Positions 40,337-49,348 are shown, counted from the stretch's first letter. The stretch is DNA of 64,000 nt from Kribbella catacumbae DSM 19601 (GCF_000372465.1 NZ_AQUZ01000005.1:223958-287957), one strand, 5' to 3'. Notes: a model not told the origin generated them from the letters alone. Translations and numbers: made by a program.

Positions 40337-41112
40337 TAGGCACCCATCGCGTGAAAGCCGCCATCGACGTGGATGATCTCGCCGGTGGTGGAGGGGAAGA
40401 AGTCACTGAGCAGAGCGACGATCGTCTTGCCTGTCGGCTCCAGGTCGGACGGGTCCCAGCCCAGCGGGGCCTGGTCCAGCCACGGTCCCTCGAACTTCTC
40501 GAAGCCCGGGATCGCCTTCGCCGCCAGCGTCTTCAACGGCCCGGCCGAGACCAGGTTGCACCGGATCCCCTGCGCGCCCAGATCACGCGCTAGGTACCGC
40601 GAGGTCGACTCCAGCGCTGCCTTCGCGACACCCATCCAGTCGTACCCCGGCCAGGCGACGGACGCGTCGAAGGTCAGCCCGACGATGCTGCCGCCACGGC
40701 TCATCAGCGGCGCACAGGTCACCGCCAGCGACTTCAGGCTGTACGCCGAGACCTGCACCGCGCGCGACACGTCGTCCCACGGACCCTCGAGGAACTTGCC
40801 GCCGAGGATCGTCTCCGGGTTGCCGTAGGCAATGGAGTGCACGACGCCGTCCAGGCCGTCGACGTGCTCGCGGATCGCGTCCGGCAGCGCCGCCAGGTGC
40901 TCGTCGTCGGTGACGTCCAGCTCGATCACTGGCGGTTCGACGGGCAGCCGTTTGGCGATCCGTTTGGTGATACTCAAGGCGCGACCGAAGTTCGAGATCA
41001 GCACCGTGGCGCCTTGTTCCTGCGCCACCTTGGCGGTCGCGAAACCGATCGAGGAGTCGAGCGTGACGCCCGCGACCAGGATGCGCTTGCCGTCGAGGAT
41101 GCCCACCGGCAT
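40336..41112 (-). CDS. fabI: NADH-dependent enoyl-[acyl-carrier-protein] reductase
   Basis: 258 residues, InhA/FabI type: GVTLDSSIGFATAKVAQEQG (15-34) is the divergent Rossmann motif of this family. The catalytic Tyr-Lys pair lies in YDWMGVAKAALES (about 157-165), and the nicotinamide loop is SAGPLKTLAAKAI. It performs the last reduction of fatty-acid elongation. Order fabG-fabI is the same as mabA-inhA in mycobacteria, 27 bp apart. Confidence 0.94.
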   Translation of the reverse strand: MPVGILDGKRILVAGVTLDSSIGFATAKVAQEQGATVLISNFGRALSITKRIAKRLPVEPPVIELDVTDDEHLAALPDAIREHVDGLDGVVHSIAYGNPETILGGKFLEGPWDDVSRAVQVSAYSLKSLAVTCAPLMSRGGSIVGLTFDASVAWPGYDWMGVAKAALESTSRYLARDLGAQGIRCNLVSAGPLKTLAAKAIPGFEKFEGPWLDQAPLGWDPSDLEPTGKTIVALLSDFFPSTTGEIIHVDGGFHAMGA

Positions 41113-41139
41113 GCCCTTTCTTGGAAAAAGAAGAAGTGG

Positions 41140-41844
41140 TTAGTTGCCCATGCCGATGCCGCCGTCGACCGGGATCACGGCGCCGGTGATGTAGCCGGCC
41201 TCGTCCGAGGACACCCAGCGCACGACGTTGGCGATCTCTTCGGTCAGCCCGAACCGGCCGAGCGGGATCTGGCTCAGGTACTGCTTCTGGGTCTCCTCCG
41301 GCAAGACGGCGGTCATGTCGGTCTCGACGAAGCCCGGGGCGACCACGTTCGTGGTGATCCCGCGGCTGCCGAGCTCGCGGGCCATCGACCGCGCCATCCC
41401 GATCAGGCCGGACTTGCTGGCGGCGTAGTTCACCTGGCCGGGTGAGCCGAGCATGCCGACCACCGAGGAGATGAAGACGATCCGGCCCCGGCGCAGCCGC
41501 AGCATGCCCTTGGCGGCCCGCTTGGCGACCCGGAACGAGCCGGTCAGGTTCGTCTGGATGACGGCGTCCCAGTCGTCGTCGGACATCCGCAGCAGCAGTG
41601 TGTCGCGGGTGATGCCGGCGTTCGCGATCAGCACCTCGACCGGGCCGTGCTCGGCCGCGATGGTGTCGAACGCGGCGTCCACCTGGGCGCTGTCGGTGAC
41701 GTCACACTTGACCCCGAGGAACCCCTCCGGCGGCTCGCCGCTGCGGTAGGTGACCGCGACCTTGTCGCCCGCCTCCTTGAAGGCGGTCGCGATGGCCAGG
41801 CCGATGCCCCGGTTCCCGCCGGTGACCAGTACCGATCTCGACAC
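41140..41844 (-). CDS. fabG: 3-oxoacyl-[acyl-carrier-protein] reductase
   Basis: 234 residues. Classical SDR: GGNRGIG (9-15), NAG, catalytic Ser and YAASK (about 148-152), and the C-terminal ITGAVIPVDGGIGMGN. It reduces 3-oxoacyl-ACP with NADPH in fatty-acid synthesis. First gene of the fabG-fabI operon; GTG start with GAGGAG upstream. Confidence 0.93.
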   Translation of the reverse strand: MSRSVLVTGGNRGIGLAIATAFKEAGDKVAVTYRSGEPPEGFLGVKCDVTDSAQVDAAFDTIAAEHGPVEVLIANAGITRDTLLLRMSDDDWDAVIQTNLTGSFRVAKRAAKGMLRLRRGRIVFISSVVGMLGSPGQVNYAASKSGLIGMARSMARELGSRGITTNVVAPGFVETDMTAVLPEETQKQYLSQIPLGRFGLTEEIANVVRWVSSDEAGYITGAVIPVDGGIGMGN

Positions 41845-41913
41845 GTTTGCCTCTCCTCACTGAACGACTCGGCCGCCCGTACGGCGCTGCCGCACGAACG
41901 GTATCGCCCGCCA

Positions 41914-42016
41914 CCCTCACCTGTTCATTCGCCCCTTTTTCACCCGCTCTGCGAGCTCGCAGGCCTGAGCGTCTTCGGCGTGGCGGGTGAAAAAGGGGCG
42001 AATGAACAGGTGAGGG
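41914..42016. repeat. Long intergenic palindrome, family P1, copy c
   Basis: Perfect 34-bp arms (41914-41947 and 41983-42016) and a 35-nt loop with the P1 core GTTCATTCGCCCCTTTTT. It lies between the dodecin stop and the fabG start on the minus strand, so here it is between genes in tandem rather than convergent; it would end the dodecin transcript. Confidence 0.9.
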
Positions 42017-42031
42017 GTGGCGGTGTGCTGC

Positions 42032-42244
42032 TCAGGAGTCTTCGAGGCGGAAGCCGACCTTCAGGCCGACCTGGTAGTGGTCGATCGCGTTGTCGACGAT
42101 GTGACCGCGGATCTGGGTCACCTCGAACCAGTCCAGGTGCCGCAGCGTCTCGCCGGCCCGGGTGATCGCGTTCGTGATCGCCGCGTCGACCCCCTCCTTG
42201 GAGGTGCCGACGATCTCGGTGACGCGGTAGGTGCGATCGGTCAT
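42032..42244 (-). CDS. Dodecin
   Basis: 70 residues, the usual dodecin length (TYRVTEIVGTSKEGVDAAI, then ETLRHLDWFEVTQIRGHI, VGFRLEDS). It assembles into a hollow dodecamer that stores flavins in the cytoplasm; the aromatic residue (Trp38) that stacks with the flavin is present. Single gene upstream of fabG, separated by a P1 palindrome. Confidence 0.93.
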   Translation of the reverse strand: MTDRTYRVTEIVGTSKEGVDAAITNAITRAGETLRHLDWFEVTQIRGHIVDNAIDHYQVGLKVGFRLEDS

Positions 42245-42316
42245 GACAGTTCCCCTTCGCCTGGGTGCGCTCCGGCTTCCGCCTCGGCGTACCGTTGGTG
42301 TTGGTGAGGAGAATAG

Positions 42317-42640
42317 ATGTCACAGCGTCATAAGCGGGGTCGTGAGCGGGCCGGCGAAACCGTCATTTCGGTGACGAGTGCGCAGCCCGGCCGGTCGGAG
42401 GACCTGGAGAGCAGGATCTTCCGCTACGCCTGGATGATGTCGTTGCGGGTGGTGTGTTTCGTGGGCGCTGTCGTGACCCCTTCACCGTGGCGCTGGATCC
42501 TGCTGGTCGGCGCCGTCCTCCTGCCCTCGGTGGCGGTCGTCCTGGCCAATGCGCGGCGGACGGCGAAGGTGTCCGGACCCGAGGTCTACGTACCGCCGGC
42601 CAGGCCCGAACTGGGTCCGGAACACGACACCAAAAAGTGA
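42317..42640 (+). CDS. DUF3099 membrane protein
   Basis: 107 residues. After a basic, soluble N-terminus ([20 protein letters not shown]) come two membrane helices (about 44-58 and 62-76) and a Pro-rich C-terminal tail. This is the actinobacterial DUF3099 pattern, often near the fabG-fabI genes. Function unknown. It has GGAGA before the ATG and is divergent from dodecin. Confidence 0.85.
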   Translation: MSQRHKRGRERAGETVISVTSAQPGRSEDLESRIFRYAWMMSLRVVCFVGAVVTPSPWRWILLVGAVLLPSVAVVLANARRTAKVSGPEVYVPPARPELGPEHDTKK

Positions 42641-42728
42641 TCCGCGTCGGGACTGGATTCTCACGATGGATCCGTGTCAGAATCTCCCGCGTGCTCTGAA
42701 GTGCATGGATGAAATTCAGAGACTTGAT

Positions 42729-42777
42729 GCGGCGTCGGACGGCTCCCCCCGTGGCTGTCCGACGTCGCTTCATTTTG
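42729..42777 (+). terminator. Rho-independent-type terminator after the DUF3099 gene
   Basis: 12-bp stem (42729-42740 with 42757-42768, one mismatch) and a T-rich tract TTCATTTTG immediately after. One of the few hairpins in the window with a real U run. Confidence 0.7.
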
Positions 42778-42850
42778 TCCAGGCTATTGATTATTGAGTG
42801 GTCAGGAACAATTGCCCGGACCGACCGGAATGCCTCCAGGAGATCCCCCG

Positions 42851-43084
42851 ATGAGCGATGCCGTCAGCGATGCCGCGACCGATCAGGGAGACCTGCCGTC
42901 CGTCTGCTCTGCAAGGGGATGCGGGCAACCCGCCACCTGGGCACTGTTGTGGAACAACCCGAAGATCCACACGCCCGACCGGCGCAAGACCTGGCTGGCC
43001 TGTGACGAGCACAAGGAGAGTCTGTCCGACTTCCTCGGCCGGCGTTCTTTCCTGCGCGAGGTCGAGCCTTTCCCGCAGCCCTAA
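42851..43084 (+). CDS. Small Cys/His-rich conserved actinobacterial protein
   Basis: 77 residues with a possible zinc-binding set: CSARGCGQPATW, then LACDEHKESLSDFL. The pattern C-x4-C ... C-x2-H suggests a small zinc ribbon; no function is known to me. I choose the ATG at 42851 because AGGAGA precedes it by 8 nt; a TTG/GTG further upstream in frame lacks such support. Convergent with moaA. Confidence 0.75.
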   Translation: MSDAVSDAATDQGDLPSVCSARGCGQPATWALLWNNPKIHTPDRRKTWLACDEHKESLSDFLGRRSFLREVEPFPQP

Positions 43085-43164
43085 CTGCGGCCTTCGGCGG
43101 GCGTTACAGCAGAAAAAGTAAATTTCCGGTTCAGAAAGCTTTCGCGACCCGGCTGCTTCGGTAC

Positions 43165-44181
43165 TCAGCCACCGATCGCGGACATCGGCCGGACCGGCTG
43201 CAGAAAGCTCGGATCGTTGATGCCGTGGCCGGGCAGTTTGCCCCGCATCGCGCGACGCCAGCGGTCCGCGAGTTCCTCGTCGTCCGCACCCGCGCGCAAA
43301 GCCGTCCGGAGATCGGATTCGGTCCGGGCGAACAAACAGTCGCGGACCTGACCGTCGGCGGTCAGCCGGACCCGGTCGCAGTCTCCGCAGAACGGCCGCG
43401 TCACGCTCGCGATGATGCCGACCGTGGCCGGTCCGCCGTGGACCGTGAACGACTCCGCCGGCGCGCTGCCGCGAGTCGCCGCGTCCGTCGCCGCCAGGCC
43501 GAAGCGATCGCAGAGCATGTCGAGGATCTCGTCGGCGGTGACCATCTGGTCACGGCTCCAGCCGTGCTGGGCGTCCAGCGGCATCTGCTCGATGAACCGC
43601 AACTCATAGCCGTGGTCGAGGCAGAACTGCAGCAACTCGGGCGCCTGGTCGTCGTTGAGGCCGCGCATCAGCACCGCGTTGACCTTCACCGGGGCCAGGC
43701 CGGCCTCGTGAGCCGCCGCCAGGCCGGCCAGGACGTCCTTGAGGCGGTCCCGCCGGGTGATCTCCTGGAATGTGTCCTGCCGAACCGTGTCGAGGCTCAC
43801 ATTCACCCGGTCCAGTCCGGCGTCGCGCAGGGCTTCCGCCTGGCGGGCTAGACCGATTCCGTTCGTGGTGAGCGAGACCTGCGGCCGCGGCCGCAGCTGC
43901 GTAGTACGGGTGACGATGTCGACCAGGCCGCGGCGCAGTAGCGGCTCTCCGCCGGTGAAGCGGATCTCGTCGACGCCCAGCTGGTTCACCGCCACCGAAA
44001 CCAGGCGGACGATCTCGTCATCGGTCAGCAGTTCCGGCTTGGCGAGCCAGTCCAGACCTTCCTCGGGCATGCAGTAGGTGCAGCGCAGATTGCAGCGGTC
44101 AGTGAGCGACACGCGCAGATCTGTAGCGACCCGGCCGTAGTTGTCGGCGAGGCCTAGCGGAGTCCTGCTGGGCGGTGTCAC
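43165..44181 (-). CDS. moaA: GTP 3',8-cyclase (molybdenum cofactor biosynthesis)
   Basis: 338 residues. Radical-SAM cluster Cys30, Cys34 and Cys37 (CNLRCTYC), the GGEPLLR SAM motif, the C-terminal second cluster (CGDCDRVRLTADGQVRDC) and the terminal double Gly needed for activity. It converts GTP to the cyclic precursor of molybdopterin together with MoaC, which is not in the window. TAGGCT lies 6 nt before the GTG start, so leaderless. A user of the cofactor is encoded at 49922. Confidence 0.95.
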   Translation of the reverse strand: MTPPSRTPLGLADNYGRVATDLRVSLTDRCNLRCTYCMPEEGLDWLAKPELLTDDEIVRLVSVAVNQLGVDEIRFTGGEPLLRRGLVDIVTRTTQLRPRPQVSLTTNGIGLARQAEALRDAGLDRVNVSLDTVRQDTFQEITRRDRLKDVLAGLAAAHEAGLAPVKVNAVLMRGLNDDQAPELLQFCLDHGYELRFIEQMPLDAQHGWSRDQMVTADEILDMLCDRFGLAATDAATRGSAPAESFTVHGGPATVGIIASVTRPFCGDCDRVRLTADGQVRDCLFARTESDLRTALRAGADDEELADRWRRAMRGKLPGHGINDPSFLQPVRPMSAIGG

Positions 44182-44249
44182 AGGCCCAGCCTACGTCCCA
44201 ATGGACAGGCGGGAGCTGGGCGTTTCGGTGGATGGCTTAAGTTCGAACT

Positions 44250-45047
44250 GTGCGTCGTCTGATAAATCCGCGGTGGATCGCCGCCGCGTTGCTGATCCTG
44301 GCCCTGGCCGGGGCCTGCGTAGAGCTCGGTCGTTGGCAGCTGCACCGGCTGGATTCCCGCAAGTCGCACAACGAGGTCACCCGCACCAATCTGGCTGCTC
44401 CGGCAGCTCCGCTGGCCGGGATCGTCGGGCCGGAGCGGGTGGTCGGCGAACAACACGACTGGCGTACCGCCGTGGTCACCGGCCGGTACGACGCCTCCAA
44501 ACAGGTCGTGATGCGCTATCGGAACGTGAACGACCGTCCCGGCTTCGAGATCGTCACGCCACTGCTCCTTTCCGACGGCACCGCAGTACTGGTCGACCGC
44601 GGGTTCCTGGCTCGGCAGGGTGGGGAGCTGGCCCCGAGCAACATCCCCGCCGTACCGTCCGGCGAGGTCACGGTCACTGGCCGGTTGCGCCGCAGCGAGC
44701 GTGGCGGAAAAACAACCGGCGGTACGCCGACTGACGGCACCGCTCGGCTCATCAACGGGCCCGACTTCGCCAAGGCGCTCGGGCTGCCCCTTTACGACGG
44801 GTATCTGACGGTGGAGCAGCAGGTTCCCGCTGCCGACCCGGCCTTTCGTGGATTTCCCGGGCCCGAGATCGACTCCGGTCCGCACTTCTTCTACGCGCTG
44901 CAATGGTTCTTCTTCGCGCTGCTGGCCCTCGGCGGGCTGGTCTACTTCTCCCGGCGGGACGTGACAGACGCGCAATCCACCTCTGAAGATTCATTGCCCT
45001 CCGCAACAAAATCGGCCGATACACAGCGGAGTACGGCTGGTTCGTAA
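44250..45047 (+). CDS. SURF1-family cytochrome oxidase assembly protein
   Basis: 265 residues. Two membrane helices (about 9-25 and 213-231) flank an extracytoplasmic domain, the SURF1 topology; the signature GRWQLHRLDSRKSHN is present after the first helix. It is needed for assembly of cytochrome c oxidase in many bacteria. GTG start 6 nt after TAAGTT, hence leaderless; divergent from moaA. Confidence 0.9.
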   Translation: MRRLINPRWIAAALLILALAGACVELGRWQLHRLDSRKSHNEVTRTNLAAPAAPLAGIVGPERVVGEQHDWRTAVVTGRYDASKQVVMRYRNVNDRPGFEIVTPLLLSDGTAVLVDRGFLARQGGELAPSNIPAVPSGEVTVTGRLRRSERGGKTTGGTPTDGTARLINGPDFAKALGLPLYDGYLTVEQQVPAADPAFRGFPGPEIDSGPHFFYALQWFFFALLALGGLVYFSRRDVTDAQSTSEDSLPSATKSADTQRSTAGS

Positions 45048-45122
45048 GGACTGGTTGCCGTTGCTTCTGGCCACCACCGGCGTGTCGGCGCGAGATGTGG
45101 TGGTCTGAGGCAGGATGGTGCC

Positions 45123-45878
45123 GTGGACCTCGGACTTCGTGATCGCATCTATATCGTTACCGGCGCCAGTGGCGGGCTCGGCTTCGCAACAGCGAAAGCT
45201 CTGGCCGCGGAAGGTGCCCGGCTGGTGATCTCCAGCCGCAACGAGGAATCGATCTCACGAGCGGCAGCCGAACTGGGCGACCAGGTCGTCGGCATCCCGG
45301 TCGACAACGCCGACCCGGAGAGCGCGGAGCGGCTGGCCGCGACCGCGATCGCCAAGTGGGGCGCCTTGCACGGCGCGCTGATCAGCGTCGGCGGTCCCCG
45401 TCCCGGTACGGCGATGGACACCGAGGAGGACGACTGGCGAGCAGCCTTTGACAGCGTTTTCCTCGGCGGACTGCGGATCGCGCGATCGGTCGCTCGAGCG
45501 GGCTCGGAGGGGACGTCGATCGCCTTCGTGCTGTCGTCGTCGGTGAAGTCGCCGATCGCCGGCCTGGCGATCTCCAACGGTCTGCGCCCGGGGCTCGCGA
45601 TGGTGGCCAAGACGCTCGCCGACGAGCTCGGGCCGAACGGCGTCCGGGTCAACGGCCTGATGCCCGGCCGGATCGCGACCGACCGGCTGAAGGAGCTCGA
45701 CGGCAAGAGCAGCGACCCGGACGCGGCTCGCCGCGCCTCGGAGAAGACCATCCCGCTGCGCCGCTACGGCATGCCCGACGAGTTCGGCCGGGTCGCCGCG
45801 TTCGTCCTCTCCCCCGCCGCGTCGTACCTGACGGGCGCCATCATCCCGATCGACGGCGGCGCCCTCCGCGCGATCTGA
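45123..45878 (+). CDS. SDR-family protein with a replaced catalytic Tyr/Lys
   Basis: 251 residues with the classical SDR frame: TGASGGLG nucleotide-binding motif at 13-20, Ser of the active site (VLSSSVKSP, about 138) and a C-terminal YLTGAIIPIDGGAL. Where classical enzymes have YxxxK the sequence is ISNGLRPGLAMVAK: aligning with the FabG in this window puts Ser at the Tyr and Arg at the Lys position. Either a catalytically different reductase or a binding protein. GTG start; TTG-free upstream, CAGGAT 6 nt before. Confidence 0.85.
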   Translation: MDLGLRDRIYIVTGASGGLGFATAKALAAEGARLVISSRNEESISRAAAELGDQVVGIPVDNADPESAERLAATAIAKWGALHGALISVGGPRPGTAMDTEEDDWRAAFDSVFLGGLRIARSVARAGSEGTSIAFVLSSSVKSPIAGLAISNGLRPGLAMVAKTLADELGPNGVRVNGLMPGRIATDRLKELDGKSSDPDAARRASEKTIPLRRYGMPDEFGRVAAFVLSPAASYLTGAIIPIDGGALRAI

Positions 45879-45882
45879 CTTC

Positions 45883-46962
45883 CTACTCCTCGGGGTCCTT
45901 CGGGCGGTCCTTTGGGCGGTCACGGTCCTTCGACGGCTGTACGCGCTTCGGCTCGCCGGGCATCTTCGGGTACTCCGGCGGGTAGGGCATGTCGCCTTCG
46001 CCCAGGTCGCGTTCCTGCTTGGCGGACAGCTCGAGCAGCGAGTCCAGCGAGAACGCCTTCTCGCCGACGGCCGCGTGCAGGTCACCGACCTCGGCGAAGC
46101 GGGCCGGCATCGTCAGTACGTCGAAGTCGTCCGGCACCACCTCGGACACCTCCTCCCACCGCAACGGTGCCGACACCCGGGCTCGTGCGTTGGGACGGAC
46201 GGAGTACGCCGATGCGATCGTGCGGTCGCGGGCCATCTGGTTGTAGTCGATGAAGACGCGTTCGCCGCGCTCCTCCTTCCACCAGTTCACCGTCACCTGG
46301 TCGGGCATCCGGCGGGACAGCTCGCGACCGACCGCGATCACCGCGCGCCTGGCCTGGATGAAGTCCCAGCGCGGCTCGATCGGCACGTAGACGTGTAGCC
46401 CGCGACCGCCGGAGGTCTTCGGGTACCCCTCCAGACCGTGCTCGGCCAGCAGCTCACGGAGTACCGGAGCCACTACGGCGGCGCTCTTGAAGTCCGTACC
46501 GGGCTGGGGGTCGAGGTCGATCCGCAGCTGGTCCGGTGAGTCCAACTCCGGGCGCCGGACCGGCCAGGGGTGGAAGGTGAGGGTGCCGAGGTTGGCCGCC
46601 CAGGCGACCACTGCCAGCTCGGTCGGACAGACCTCGTCGGCGGGCCGGCCGCTGGGGAACTTGATCGTCGCGGTCTCCACCCACTCGGGCGCGCCCTTGG
46701 CGACCCGCTTCTGGTAGAACGCGTCGCCCTTGTTGTCCATCCGGGTGGACAGCTTCGCGCCCTCGAACCAGCCGCCCGGCCAGCGCTCCAGCGTGGTCGG
46801 CCGGTCCCGGAGCGCGCCCAGGATGCCGTCGCCGACCGCGACGAAGTAGTTCACGATGTCCAGCTTGGTCAGTCCACGGTCCGCGAAGTACGGCTTGTCC
46901 GGATTGCTCACCCGGACCGTCCGCCCCGCGATCTCCAGCTCGATTGCCTTGGTCGCCGCCAT
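45883..46962 (-). CDS. LigD-type polymerase (primase-like PolDom) protein
   Basis: 359 residues. Stand-alone polymerase domain of bacterial end-joining LigD: RVSNPDKPYF at the start, the metal-binding RIDLDPQPG (about 176-184), the GRGLHVYVPI segment and NWWKEERG. Such proteins fill gaps and add ribonucleotides during Ku-dependent double-strand break repair; no ku or ligase gene is in the window. The C-terminus is a basic/acidic Pro-rich tail. The chosen ATG at 46962 begins the conserved region; the frame is open 30 codons further. Confidence 0.9.
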   Translation of the reverse strand: MAATKAIELEIAGRTVRVSNPDKPYFADRGLTKLDIVNYFVAVGDGILGALRDRPTTLERWPGGWFEGAKLSTRMDNKGDAFYQKRVAKGAPEWVETATIKFPSGRPADEVCPTELAVVAWAANLGTLTFHPWPVRRPELDSPDQLRIDLDPQPGTDFKSAAVVAPVLRELLAEHGLEGYPKTSGGRGLHVYVPIEPRWDFIQARRAVIAVGRELSRRMPDQVTVNWWKEERGERVFIDYNQMARDRTIASAYSVRPNARARVSAPLRWEEVSEVVPDDFDVLTMPARFAEVGDLHAAVGEKAFSLDSLLELSAKQERDLGEGDMPYPPEYPKMPGEPKRVQPSKDRDRPKDRPKDPEE

Positions 46963-47133
46963 GGTGGGGACGCTACCGCCCGCCTCGGACCAAAAGCTGT
47001 GAGCGCGCGGTCTGTGCCACTGGAAAGGCAACTTTTCCCAACCTCTACCCACGCTAGGTGACTGAGCGGTAACGTGCCTGCACCTCGTTCCTGGGGCGTG
47101 AGGCCCCCGGGACAGTCTTGAAGGAGCGCGAGG

Positions 47134-48729
47134 ATGAACAAATCCGCCCTGCTCGCCGCTGCCACCGCAGTGGTGACCGCAACAGCTCTAGGCCTGACCG
47201 GGGCCACCACGGCCACCGGCGCACCCAAGGCCGACCCAGGCCCGACCCCCGCCACAGCGGTCGCCCGGGCCAAGGCCGCGATCGCCGAGAACCTCGGCAC
47301 CCTCAAAGCCACCGGCGCCGACGCGTTCGCAGTACGCGATGTCATCCTGGACGCCGACGGCTCCAGCCACGTCCGGATGGACCGCTCCATCGGCGGTCTC
47401 CCGGTCCTGGGTGGTGACGTGGTCGTGCACCAGGCCAAGGACGGCACCTGGAAGGGCGCCAGCCTGAGCCTCGGCCGGTCGGCGAACGTCAGCCGGACAC
47501 CCAAGGTCAGCAGCGCCACGGCACTCGCCAAGGGGGTCACCGGCGGTCTCAAGGCCGAGGGCAAGCCCAGCCTGGTGATCGAGGCCCGCAAGGGTGCTCC
47601 GCGGCTCGCGTACCTGGTGCGCAGCGGCGGTACGCAGGCCGACGGCACGCCCAGCCACGTGACCACGACGATCGACGCGCTGACCGGCGCCAAACTCGTC
47701 AGCGAGCAGCACGTCCAGACGGTCGGCGGCGACGGCAAGAGCCTGTACTCCGGGACCGTCGCGATCGACACCACCGCGGTGACGGGCGGGTTCAACCTGA
47801 CCGACTCGACCCACGGCAACGGGACGACCCTCGACGCGCAGAACAAGACCGACTCGATCTGGTGCCAGATCTTCGGGATCGGCTGCCCGGTCGCGGCGAA
47901 GTTCCTCGACGCGGACAACCACTGGGGCAACGGCCTGAACACCGACCGGGCCTCGGCCGCGGTGGACGCGCACTATGGCGCGGCGACCACGTTCGACTAC
48001 TTCAAGGTCAACCATGCCCGCAACGGCATCTTCAACGACGGCAAGGGCGTTCCGAGCCGGGTGCACTACGGCGTCAACTACGTGAACGCCTTCTGGGACG
48101 GCAAGAAGATGACGTACGGCGACGGCGACGGCGTCATCGCGGGACCGCTCGTGTCGATCGACGTGGCCGGCCACGAGATGTCCCACGGTGTCACCTCGGC
48201 GACCTCGAACCTGACCTACTCCGGTGAGTCCGGCGGCCTGAACGAGGCCACCAGCGACATCTTCGGCACAACGGTCGAGTTCTACGCCAACAACACGAAC
48301 GACCCGGGCGACTACTACATCGGCGAGGAGATCATGAAGGACCGCCCGGCGCTGCGCTACATGGACAAGCCGAGCAAGGACGGCAACTCGAAGGACTGCT
48401 GGTACTCCGGCATCGGCAACATCGACGTGCACTACTCCTCCGGCGTGGCGAACCACTTCTTCTACCTCGCCTCCGAGGGCAGCGGCGCCAAGACCATCGG
48501 CGGCCTGCCGCACAACTCGTCCACCTGCAACGGATCGACCGTGACCGGCATCACCCAGGCCAAGGTCGCCAAGGTCTGGTACCGCGCGCTGACGACGTAC
48601 TTCACCACCGGTACGACGTACGCGCAGGCCCGGACCGCGACGCTCAACGCGGCCACCGACCTGTACGGCGCTTCGAGCCAGGAGCGGGCAGCCATCGCGG
48701 CCGCCTGGTCGGCCGTCAGCGTCAACTGA
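47134..48729 (+). CDS. Secreted M4 family (thermolysin-like) metalloprotease
   Basis: 531 residues in prepro form. Signal peptide 1-30, FTP/PepSY propeptide (about 35-200), then the M4 catalytic domain with the zinc site HEMSH (347-351), third ligand Glu371 in GGLNEATSDIFG and the catalytic His of VHYSSGVANHFFYLA (about 430-445). It digests proteins outside the cell after autocleavage of the propeptide. RBS GGAG lies upstream of the ATG. A strong terminator follows. Confidence 0.94.
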   Translation: MNKSALLAAATAVVTATALGLTGATTATGAPKADPGPTPATAVARAKAAIAENLGTLKATGADAFAVRDVILDADGSSHVRMDRSIGGLPVLGGDVVVHQAKDGTWKGASLSLGRSANVSRTPKVSSATALAKGVTGGLKAEGKPSLVIEARKGAPRLAYLVRSGGTQADGTPSHVTTTIDALTGAKLVSEQHVQTVGGDGKSLYSGTVAIDTTAVTGGFNLTDSTHGNGTTLDAQNKTDSIWCQIFGIGCPVAAKFLDADNHWGNGLNTDRASAAVDAHYGAATTFDYFKVNHARNGIFNDGKGVPSRVHYGVNYVNAFWDGKKMTYGDGDGVIAGPLVSIDVAGHEMSHGVTSATSNLTYSGESGGLNEATSDIFGTTVEFYANNTNDPGDYYIGEEIMKDRPALRYMDKPSKDGNSKDCWYSGIGNIDVHYSSGVANHFFYLASEGSGAKTIGGLPHNSSTCNGSTVTGITQAKVAKVWYRALTTYFTTGTTYAQARTATLNAATDLYGASSQERAAIAAAWSAVSVN

Positions 48730-48740
48730 CCGGAGTGACG

Positions 48741-48781
48741 TCGCCGGGTCCTGTCCCACTGGGGCGGACAGGACCCGGCGA
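48741..48781 (+). terminator. Terminator hairpin after the M4 protease gene
   Basis: 16-bp perfect stem (48741-48756 with 48766-48781) and a 9-nt loop, 12 bp after the stop codon. Confidence 0.8.
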
Positions 48782-48846
48782 TCACGGCTGTCTTACGTAG
48801 CCGCTCCGGACGGGGTTTCGGTTGACCGGCCGCCGATAATGGAGCC

Positions 48847-49266
48847 ATGACCGATAGCACCAACCAGTACGCCGTACAGAAGTCAGACGAGGAGTGGCGG
48901 GCCAAGCTGTCGCCCGCGGAGTTCCAGGTACTGCGCAAGGCCGGCACGGAGCGGCCGTTCACGGGTGAGTACACAGACACCAAGACGATCGGCGTCTACA
49001 AGTGCCGGGCGTGTGACGCGGAACTGTTCCGCAGCGAGACCAAGTTCGACTCCCACTGCGGCTGGCCGTCCTTCTTCGCCCCACTGGCCGAGAACCGAGT
49101 GGAGTACATCGAGGACCACGACCTCGGCATGAAGCGGGTAGAGGTCCGCTGCGCCAACTGCGGCTCCCACCTAGGCCACGTCTTCGAAGGCGAGGGCTAC
49201 GGCACCCCCACCGACCTCCGCTACTGCATCAACTCCGTCAGCCTGTCGCTCGCGCCCGCGGAGTAG
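48847..49266 (+). CDS. msrB: Peptide-methionine (R)-S-oxide reductase
   Basis: 139 residues, cytoplasmic. Zinc ligands Cys53/Cys56 (CRAC) and Cys102/Cys105 (CANC) are complete. Catalytic Cys127 lies in RYCINS, and HCGWPSF plus GHVFEGEG are the family signatures. It repairs R-methionine sulfoxide in proteins. GATAAT ends 6 nt before the ATG, so the transcript is likely leaderless. Confidence 0.95.
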   Translation: MTDSTNQYAVQKSDEEWRAKLSPAEFQVLRKAGTERPFTGEYTDTKTIGVYKCRACDAELFRSETKFDSHCGWPSFFAPLAENRVEYIEDHDLGMKRVEVRCANCGSHLGHVFEGEGYGTPTDLRYCINSVSLSLAPAE

Positions 49267-49348
49267 CGATCGAAGGCATCGATGAGCCTCCGGTTTGCGA
49301 TGATCGGCCCAGCGGTGGTTGCCGCGGGAGCCGGACAGGTGAGGTGCG

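Noticed and set aside
42794..42850. In-frame upstream extension of the small Cys/His protein
   Set aside because: It would need a TTG start without a ribosome-binding site, while the ATG at 42851 has AGGAGA at good distance.
47089..47111. CCTGGGG...CCCCCGG hairpin in the leader of the M4 protease gene
   Set aside because: Short, GC-only stem that is easily expected by chance at this base composition; no attenuator structure or leader peptide found.
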